From JAWLCG01 sp041687295 (GTDB lineage: Bacteria; Planctomycetota; Phycisphaerae; SM23-33; FEN-1343): a DNA stretch of 9,809 nucleotides. The stretch's first letter is position 1; the number at the start of each line of letters is the position of its first letter. Shown piece after piece: positions 5,142 to 9,809 of this stretch. The position numbers and the translations under genes were made by a program. The notes below the pieces were generated by a model. That model saw only the letters and a list, made by a program, of their open reading frames with translations. It had not been told where the DNA came from and did no database searches. The stretch lies in assembly GCA_041687295.1 (NCBI GenBank), contig JAWLCG010000183.1, forward strand, positions 1-9,809, written 5' to 3'.

Positions 5142-5990
5142 CTACTCGACCTCGCCGCGGAAGTTCCATTCGTTGAACGACTCATAGGCCTGGCGGTCGA
5201 CGTGGCCATCCACGAACAGGTAGTTGCTCTGCCCCAAGTGGGGGTTGACCATCACGCCCTCGGGGGGCCGCTGGTCGGTAGCGACCCAGGCGAACCACGG
5301 GTTGAGGGCGCCGGTGTTGGCGTCGCGCCGCGGGTCGCCGGAGAGGATCGTGTCCTGCGGGTGGGTCTGGCGGGCCATCTCGATGTAACCGCCCCAGCTC
5401 CAGACGCTCCAGCTGCCGGTGGCGACCGACTCGGAGGGGGGCATCATGCCGGCCAGCGTGTTCTGGGTGTAGGATCCCAGACGGCTGAAGTAGGCTTCCT
5501 GCTGGTCCAGCAGCGTCGGGCAGTGCAGCTCGGGCACGATGTAGGCGCTGAAGTCAGCCGGCGGGCCCCAACGGACGAACGGGTGGACGCCGCCCCAGCT
5601 GTTGGCCCGGAACCACTGCGTGTCCTCGGGCTGGAACCAGCCGCTGGCGGGGGTCTGGGGGTTGTCGTCGTAGAGGTACGTGTCCCGGCCCACGCCGGCG
5701 CCCTTGGCCCAGTAGCTGATCACGTAGGGCCACTGGCGGAACCAGCCGTTGCCGCTGGGGTTGCCCATCCCGTAACTGAAGCCCTGGTCCCACGGGCTGA
5801 GCATCACGTCATTGTTGTCGATGCCGTAGGTCTGGTGGGCGGCGCCGAGGTTCTTGAGGTTCGTTTGGCACAGGACGGCCTTGGCGTGCTCCTTGGCCTG
5901 GGCCAGCGACGGCAGCAGGATTGAGACCAGCAGGGCGATGATGGCGATCACGACCAACAACTCAATCAGCGTAAAACCCTTTTTAGACAT
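5142..5990 (-). CDS. Type II secretion/pilin-like protein with H-X9-DG motif
   Basis: This 282-residue protein is a class III (prepilin-type) precursor. MSKKG|FTLIELLVV carries a prepilin-peptidase site after Gly5 with Glu at +5, followed by one hydrophobic helix (about 6-29) that anchors it in the inner membrane before assembly. The remainder is a large extracytoplasmic domain, rich in Trp, Gly and Tyr. Near the end, His251 and Asp261-Gly262 (HLGQSNYLFVDG) give the exact H-X9-DG spacing of the processing-associated C-terminal domain, followed by HVD. Planctomycetes carry many such paralogues with mostly unknown substrates. The ATG at 5990 gives the usual 5-residue leader; AGGAG lies only 2 bases before it and a second GGAG about 11 bases before it. 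No pilus assembly genes are adjacent, so it is probably one of many scattered copies. Confidence 0.94.
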   Translation of the reverse strand: MSKKGFTLIELLVVIAIIALLVSILLPSLAQAKEHAKAVLCQTNLKNLGAAHQTYGIDNNDVMLSPWDQGFSYGMGNPSGNGWFRQWPYVISYWAKGAGVGRDTYLYDDNPQTPASGWFQPEDTQWFRANSWGGVHPFVRWGPPADFSAYIVPELHCPTLLDQQEAYFSRLGSYTQNTLAGMMPPSESVATGSWSVWSWGGYIEMARQTHPQDTILSGDPRRDANTGALNPWFAWVATDQRPPEGVMVNPHLGQSNYLFVDGHVDRQAYESFNEWNFRGEVE

Positions 5991-6088
5991 CACTCCTGTT
6001 TCTCCACTGTAAGGCGGGCGCAACATCGGTACGGCCTACGGCCAGGCGAACAACACAACCGCCAGGACGACCATGGCCACGGATCTGT

Positions 6089-6117
6089 ATTGTATGGCCC
6101 GGGTCGCAAGACCACAA
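6089..6117 (-). promoter_or_regulatory. Predicted promoter of the pseudopilin gene
   Basis: On the minus strand TTGTGG (6112-6117) and TACAAT (6089-6094) are 17 bases apart. The -10 matches consensus at 5/6 positions and stands out in this GC-rich setting. The leader to the ATG at 5990 would be about 92 bases. Confidence 0.5.
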
Positions 6118-6377
6118 AGGGTTTTTCGCGCGGAATCGGGGCCAGTAGCAGACGTTGTCGCCGGACAAGGCCGCCACGCGGGCAAACGTGGGAATCTGTA
6201 TCGGTCAATCATCGCCGTGCCCTCCCCCGGCAAACGACCGGCGGGGCCGTTGGCGACAAAGTCTCCGACGGCCGGGTGGCCCGGGGGACGAACCGGGCCC
6301 ATAATTAGGGACGGTCGCGGACGGCCCGGTGGTCGGGCCCGCCCGTCGGCCCGGTCTGGAGTCCACAGGGGGTTCCC
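6118..6377. other. Divergent intergenic region upstream of pseudopilin and CBS genes
   Basis: No gene is supportable in these 260 bases. The region has less third-base bias than the genes and several short GC-rich inverted repeats, for example CCACG/CGTGG (6174-6191). The only promoter-like sign on the plus strand is CATAAT (6300-6305), about 70 bases before the CBS gene start, without a recognisable -35 box. Either a small RNA or a long leader could be here, but the sequence alone does not show it. Confidence 0.35.
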
Positions 6378-6824
6378 ATGAATGCCCGCGATATCATGAC
6401 GGGCGGACCGGTGCAGAGCTGCCGGCCCAACACGCCCGTCCGCCAGGTGGCCGAGATCATGGCCGAGAATGACATCGGCTCGGTGCCGGTTACCGACGAC
6501 CAGGGGCATGTCACCGGTGTGGTGACCGATCGCGACATCTGCTGCCGCCTGGTCGCCAGTGGCCGAACCTACGACACGCCCGTCAACCAGGTCATGAGCC
6601 CGGAGGTCTTCAGCTGCCATCCCGATGCGGACCTGCAGGAGATCGAGCAGATCATGCGCGAGCACCGCATCCGCCGCGTGCCCGTCGTCGACGAACAGGA
6701 GCACCTGCAGGGCATCATCTCACAGGCGGACCTCTGCCACGCCCTGCATGGCCGGCCCGAGGAGCACGAGGTGATCGAGACCATCGAGGAGATCAGCAAG
6801 CCCACCGACCAGCCCATGCTCTGA
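6378..6824 (+). CDS. Tandem CBS-domain protein
   Basis: The 148-residue protein is almost entirely a pair of CBS domains (about 1-60 and 68-128) forming one Bateman module. Such modules bind adenine nucleotides or related ligands and act as sensors. Visible features are the opening MNARDIMTG, IGSVPVTDDQGHVTGVVTDRDI in the first repeat and IRRVPVVDEQEHLQGIISQADL in the second; the GxVTDRD and GIISQAD ends are the usual ligand-contact positions. A short acidic tail (EVIETIEEIS) follows. AGGGGG ends 5 bases before the ATG. There is no attached catalytic or transport domain, and the neighbours give no hint of a partner. The family call is firm, while ligand and target are unknown. Confidence 0.95.
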   Translation: MNARDIMTGGPVQSCRPNTPVRQVAEIMAENDIGSVPVTDDQGHVTGVVTDRDICCRLVASGRTYDTPVNQVMSPEVFSCHPDADLQEIEQIMREHRIRRVPVVDEQEHLQGIISQADLCHALHGRPEEHEVIETIEEISKPTDQPML

Positions 6825-6836
6825 CCCCTGCAGGGG
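6825..6836. terminator. Palindrome CCCCTGCAGGGG directly after the CBS gene stop
   Basis: A perfect 12-base palindrome starts on the base after the TGA. No T-run follows it, so an intrinsic terminator is unlikely; a 3'-end hairpin is possible but its loop would be very tight. Confidence 0.25.
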
Positions 6837-6903
6837 CGGCTGCGATGCCCCTACCGCTCGGGGTGAGCGGACCGCGGGCCGACCGAGGCCTGCGCCCTTC
6901 CGC

Positions 6904-7043
6904 CCGATGGAGGCCCAGGGCGCGAGCGCAGTATGGAGTGCGGCGATGCAATCGCCGCTTTGGCTTGGGCCGCCATCGAGCCAAAGCGGCGATGACTCGC
7001 CGCACTCCAAAGGCGCGGCCCGCCTGTCGCGCAGGGTCACCCA
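6904..7043 (+). repeat. 140-bp dispersed palindromic element (type 1), copy B
   Basis: This is the second copy of the element at 2031-2170, in the same orientation and 4873 bases away. The arms are at 6934-6965 and 6979-7009 with a 13-base loop. Every base of both arms is identical between the copies. The differences fall in the loop (one) and outside the arms. That pattern fits either selection on the folded core or recent copying of it. It begins 80 bases after the CBS gene. Confidence 0.85.
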
Positions 7044-7104
7044 GGGCGGCCCGGCCGGGGTCGATCCCGTGTGCGAGGAGTGGGAGTCCTGCTGGGGGAC
7101 CAAA

Positions 7105-7136
7105 GACGTGGCTACAAACGCCGTAGCCACGGCACC
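7105..7136 (+). repeat. 32-bp hairpin element (type 2), copy B
   Basis: CGTGGCTAC (7107-7115) and GTAGCCACG (7123-7131) form a perfect 9-base-pair stem around the loop AAACGCC. It matches the reverse complement of 1970-2001 with a single difference. It lies 61 bases after type 1 copy B, whereas copy A lies before its type 1 partner and is inverted. Confidence 0.78.
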
Positions 7137-7159
7137 GGGACGCTTTTTCCTCTCGATAA

Positions 7160-7210
7160 CTCTGACCGCCTCTGTGCTTCTTCTCTCTGTGTCCTCTGTG
7201 CCTCTGTGGC
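7160..7210. repeat. Degenerate CTCTGTG direct repeats
   Basis: CTCTGTG occurs four times, at 7170, 7185, 7194 and 7202, within a pyrimidine-rich stretch less GC-rich than its surroundings. Similar CTCTGTG-type strings are, from memory, common intergenic repeats in environmental bacterial genomes. No coding function is evident. Confidence 0.6.
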
Positions 7211-7235
7211 CCATCTTCGGTCTTGCGCCTTCGCT

Positions 7236-7268
7236 GCCGGGCCTCGCTTCGCTCGACCCGGCCTACGG
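7236..7268 (-). repeat. REP-like hairpin downstream of the NagB/PIG-L gene, CCGGCCTACGG family, copy 3
   Basis: GCCGGG (7236-7241) pairs with CCCGGC (7257-7262), and the element ends in CCTACGG. It closely matches 95-128. Read on the minus strand it begins 7 bases after the stop codon, the same placement as the copy behind mcsB. It lacks a U-tract. Confidence 0.65.
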
Positions 7269-7275
7269 GGCAGCG

Positions 7276-9123
7276 CTACGGCCGATACTCCACGAAGGCC
7301 TCGATGCCGTGGTACTCCGGCAGGCCCAGCTGGTCGTAGAGGGCGGCGGTGCCGCGGTTGCGGTCCTCAGCCCGCTGCCAGAACTCGCGGGCGTCGTAGG
7401 GCCCGGGGAACATCGCGCGGTCCTTCTGGCTCTCGTGGCGGAAGATAGCGTGGCGCTTGGCGTAGAGCTCGTCGGGGCTCATGGGCACGGCCATCTCGAT
7501 GCGGTAGGGCTCCCACTCCTGCCACGCCCCGCGGTAGAGCCAGATGCGGGGCATGGCGTGGCCGGCCTGGCGGTAGCGCCCCAGGGCCCGGAAGACCGCG
7601 TCGAGGCACATGCGGTGCGTGCCGTGCGGGTCGGACAGGTCGCCGGCGGCGAAGACGATCTCGGGCTCGAGCTGCTCCAGCACGTCCAGGACGATCTGCA
7701 CGTCCTGCTCGCCGATGGGCAGCTTGGCGACCAGGCCGGTGCGGTAGAAGGGCATGTCCAGGAAGTGGCAGCGCTCCTGGGGCACGCCGCAGAAGCCGGC
7801 CGCCGTCTGGGCCTCGACCTTGCGGATCAGGGCCTTGATCGAGAGCACCTCGTCGGAGTCCGGCGTGGCGGGCCGTTTGTTGCGAAGGAACTGCTCGACG
7901 TGGTCGTCGATGACGGCCGTCTGCTCCGGGGCCAGGGCGAAGATGCGGTTGAACTCCGAGACGAACTCGGCGAAGCGCAGGGCGTCGTGGTCGAACACCG
8001 CGATGTTGCCGCTGGTCTGGTAGGCCACGTGGACCTCATGGCCCTGGTCGCAGAGCTTGCGGAGCGTGGCGCCCATGCTGATCACGTCGTCGTCGGGGTG
8101 CGGGCTGAGCAGCAGGACCTTCTTGGGACCCTCCTTGCCCGCCGGCCAGCCGCTGATCGTCCGCATCCGCGAGTGGAAGACCTCCAGGTTGATCTCGTAC
8201 GCCCGCCCGCGCTCGACCAGCAGGTCGACCAGGTGGTTCTCGGCGTAGTCCTCGTCGGTCAGCGAGAGGATGGTCTTGTCCAGGTGGCGGGCCAGCCAGA
8301 TGACGGCCCGGCGGGTGAGCATCTCGTCCCACTCGCACGGCCCGACCAGCCAGGGCGTGGCCACCCGCGTCAGGTCGGCCGAGGCCGAGGCGTCCAGGAA
8401 CACCGTCGCGTTGGGGTGCTCCTGCAGATAGCTGGCGGCGATCTGCACGCTGATCTCGCCCTCGATGGCCCGGCGGATGATGGGGGCCTTGTGCTCGCCG
8501 AAGGCCAGCATGCAGATCTCGCGGGCGTCCAGGATGGTGCCCACGCCCATGGTGATGGCCTGGGTGGGCACGTTCTGCTCGCCGTAGAAGTCGCTGGCGG
8601 CGTCCATCCGCGTCACGCGGTCCAGCCGGACCAGGCGGGTTCGGCTGTCCCGGCCCGAACCGGGCTCGTTGAAGCCGATGTGGCCCGTCCGCCCGATGCC
8701 GAGGATCTGCAGGTCGATGCCGCCCGCCTCGGCGATGGCCTGCTCGTACATGCGGCAGAAGGCGTCGACCGTGCCGGGCTCCAGCGTGCCGTCGGGAATG
8801 TGCGCCTGGTCGGGCGGGATGTTCACGTGGTCCAGGAAGTTCTCGTGCATCCAGCGGTGGTAGCTCTGGATGGCGTCGCGCTCCATGGGCCAGTACTCAT
8901 CGAGGTTGAAGCTGATGACGTTGGTGAAGTCCAGCCCCTCCTCGCGGTGCATCCGGATCAGCCGGCGGTAGACGCCGATCGGCGTGTGCCCCGTCGCCAG
9001 GCCCAGCACGCAGTGGCGACCCTCGGCGGCGCGGGCGCGGATCAGGCTGGCAATGCGATCGGCCACCGCCTCGGCCGCGGCCGTGTCCGTGGCGAACAGC
9101 TCGCAGCGAATCTTCTCCAACAT
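7276..9123 (-). CDS. NagB-like sugar-phosphate deaminase fused to PIG-L deacetylase
   Basis: This 615-residue cytoplasmic protein joins two domains. The first (about 1-290) is a glucosamine-6-phosphate deaminase/isomerase fold with LGLATGHTP (40-48), the NLDEYW loop (Asp75) and GIGRTGHIGFNEP (142-154, His148 and Glu153). Where E. coli NagB has its catalytic Asp before Gly-His, this protein has Thr146; I recall the same GRTGH in this fusion family, so it is a subfamily trait. The second domain (about 334-615) is a PIG-L/LmbE-type metal-dependent N-deacetylase with PHPDDD (341-346) and HGTH (500-503) as zinc ligands. A combined deacetylation and deamination of an amino-sugar phosphate is inferred from the fusion. 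The ATG at 9123 has TAAGGAG 10 bases upstream. The frame is open for 36 more codons, but these look like non-coding leader. Confidence 0.94.
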   Translation of the reverse strand: MLEKIRCELFATDTAAAEAVADRIASLIRARAAEGRHCVLGLATGHTPIGVYRRLIRMHREEGLDFTNVISFNLDEYWPMERDAIQSYHRWMHENFLDHVNIPPDQAHIPDGTLEPGTVDAFCRMYEQAIAEAGGIDLQILGIGRTGHIGFNEPGSGRDSRTRLVRLDRVTRMDAASDFYGEQNVPTQAITMGVGTILDAREICMLAFGEHKAPIIRRAIEGEISVQIAASYLQEHPNATVFLDASASADLTRVATPWLVGPCEWDEMLTRRAVIWLARHLDKTILSLTDEDYAENHLVDLLVERGRAYEINLEVFHSRMRTISGWPAGKEGPKKVLLLSPHPDDDVISMGATLRKLCDQGHEVHVAYQTSGNIAVFDHDALRFAEFVSEFNRIFALAPEQTAVIDDHVEQFLRNKRPATPDSDEVLSIKALIRKVEAQTAAGFCGVPQERCHFLDMPFYRTGLVAKLPIGEQDVQIVLDVLEQLEPEIVFAAGDLSDPHGTHRMCLDAVFRALGRYRQAGHAMPRIWLYRGAWQEWEPYRIEMAVPMSPDELYAKRHAIFRHESQKDRAMFPGPYDAREFWQRAEDRNRGTAALYDQLGLPEYHGIEAFVEYRP

Positions 9124-9152
9124 GGGCGTACGACTCCTTACAGAGGCCCCAC

Positions 9153-9220
9153 GCGGGGGCGGGGGTATGAACAGTGCCCGTGTCCTGGGCGAGAGCTCAT
9201 CTGACCACGAACGCCCCCGC
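9153..9220. promoter_or_regulatory. Inverted repeat in the leader of the NagB/PIG-L gene
   Basis: GCGGGGGCG (9153-9161) and CGCCCCCGC (9212-9220) are perfect 9-base inverted arms 50 bases apart. They lie in the 128-base gap between tadA and the NagB/PIG-L start. They could pair in a leader RNA or mark a transcription end for tadA. In GC-rich DNA a chance match is possible. I found no convincing promoter in this gap, so co-transcription with tadA is open. Confidence 0.3.
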
Positions 9221-9251
9221 ACTGCAAGCAAAATTCAAGGAGTGAAACCGC

Positions 9252-9758
9252 TCACTTCTTGCCCAGGCGCCGCTGGGCGCGGAAGAAGTCGCGGAGGATC
9301 TGCCCGCACGGCTCGGCCAGCACGCCGGCCAGCACCCGCGGGCGGTGGTTGAGCCGCTCGTCGGCCAGCAGGCGGTAGAGCGACTCGACGGCGCCGGCCT
9401 TGGGATCGGCTGCCCCGTAGACCACCGTGCCGACCCGGGCCAACACGATCGCCCCGCTGCACATCGCGCAGGGCTCGAGGGTGACGTAGAGCGTGCAGTC
9501 GTTGAGCCGCCAGTCGCCCAGCGCCCCGGCCGCGGCCCGGATGGCCAGCAGCTCGGCGTGGGCGACCGGGTCGTTGTCGGCCGCCCGGCGGTTGCCCGCC
9601 CCCGCCACGACCGCCCCCTCCCGCACGATCACCGCCCCGATGGGCACGTCGCCCCAGTCGCGGGCGGCCTGGGCCTGGGCCAGGGCCAGACGCATGTACC
9701 GCTCGTGACGCTCCCGCTCGGGCGGGGACAACGACGCGTTGTGGCTGGGGTCGCTCAT
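9252..9758 (-). CDS. tadA: tRNA-specific adenosine deaminase TadA
   Basis: TadA deaminates adenosine-34 to inosine in the anticodon of tRNA-Arg(ACG), letting one tRNA read several arginine codons; it acts as a homodimer. The 168-residue product has the complete cytidine-deaminase-type zinc site: HAE (His67, Glu69) and PCAMC (96-100, Cys97 and Cys100). The TadA-specific segment DPKAGAVESLYRLLADERLNHRP (118-140) separates it from generic CMP/dCMP and guanine deaminases. The catalytic domain begins at about residue 18, after a short polar N-terminus. The ATG at 9758 is the first ATG in frame; only weak GCGG is seen as a ribosome site, so an internal start is not excluded. It lies 128 bases upstream of the NagB/PIG-L gene on the same strand. 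Confidence 0.96.
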   Translation of the reverse strand: MSDPSHNASLSPPERERHERYMRLALAQAQAARDWGDVPIGAVIVREGAVVAGAGNRRAADNDPVAHAELLAIRAAAGALGDWRLNDCTLYVTLEPCAMCSGAIVLARVGTVVYGAADPKAGAVESLYRLLADERLNHRPRVLAGVLAEPCGQILRDFFRAQRRLGKK

Positions 9759-9790
9759 GGCCGCAAATGATACCGACCGCCCCCCGGTCA

Positions 9791-9796
9791 AGTATA
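9791..9796 (-). promoter_or_regulatory. Possible -10 box of tadA at the window edge
   Basis: TATACT on the minus strand matches the -10 consensus at 5/6 positions and would give a leader of about 25 bases. The matching -35 box would lie beyond the window, so this cannot be confirmed here. Confidence 0.3.
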
Positions 9797-9809
9797 GCCT
9801 CAGAGGCGC

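Noticed and set aside
5991..6088. Cyclic-di-GMP riboswitch in the pseudopilin leader
   Set aside because: Pilin-type genes are common targets, but I could not find the conserved GEMM core motifs in the 92-base leader.
6907..9204. A 765-codon open frame on the plus strand opposite the NagB/PIG-L gene
   Set aside because: It mirrors a gene with complete catalytic motifs, is low-complexity Val/Ala/Asp/Gly-rich as expected for an antisense frame in GC-rich DNA, and starts inside a repeat element.
1..9809. CRISPR array
   Set aside because: No regularly spaced direct repeats with unique spacers; the repeats are palindromic, dispersed and mostly intergenic.
1..9809. tRNA, rRNA or known housekeeping RNA gene
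   Set aside because: I looked for tRNA arms (GTTCGA-type T-loops with CCA ends) in the gaps and found none that fold properly.
1..9809. Defence island, toxin-antitoxin pair, prophage or transposase
   Set aside because: All nine genes belong to recognisable housekeeping, metabolic, signalling or surface families; no recombinase, restriction, toxin or phage gene is visible on either strand.

Overview
The window is GC-rich throughout and carries nine protein-coding genes, no rRNA or tRNA, and several repeat-packed intergenic gaps. The best guess for the source is a planctomycete, probably of the Phycisphaerae or a related lineage. The reasons are a pseudopilin with the H-X9-DG signature that is hugely amplified in Planctomycetota, a McsA with a CPHDY variant second zinc finger, a two-domain NagB/PIG-L protein, and several families of dispersed palindromic intergenic repeats. 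This placement is inference; no phylogenetic marker was tested.

Layout: 1-147 is a cluster of short palindromic repeats. 148-1688 (minus) is a translationally coupled mcsA-mcsB pair for protein-arginine phosphorylation. 1689-2362 is a divergent intergenic region with a likely mcsA promoter, at least five hairpin or palindrome elements and a likely xylA promoter. 2363-3676 (plus) is xylose isomerase. 3767-4234 (minus) is a stand-alone CheX-like protein, convergent with xylA. 4436-4984 (plus) is an AMMECR1-domain protein. 5142-5990 (minus) is an H-X9-DG pseudopilin with its own promoter and a clear intrinsic terminator. 6378-6824 (plus) is a tandem CBS-domain protein. 6825-7275 is a second repeat-rich gap. 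7276-9123 (minus) is a 615-residue NagB-like/PIG-L fusion. 9252-9758 (minus) is the tRNA adenosine deaminase TadA.

Apart from mcsA-mcsB the genes look like single-gene units of unrelated function: protein quality control, pentose metabolism, signalling, cell surface or secretion, amino-sugar metabolism and tRNA modification. I see no defence island, biosynthetic cluster, prophage or transposase. The least explained content is the non-coding DNA. A 140-bp element occurs twice at about 93% identity and folds into a long hairpin whose arms are themselves palindromes. A 32-bp hairpin element occurs twice in opposite orientation, each time beside the first element. Two shorter families (a CCCCGGGCATGCCCGGGG palindrome and a GCCGGG...CCCGGCCTACGG hairpin) recur, the latter directly after the stop codons of both mcsB and the NagB/PIG-L gene. 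These look like REP/MITE-like modules of one genome-wide system, some perhaps working as mRNA 3' ends.
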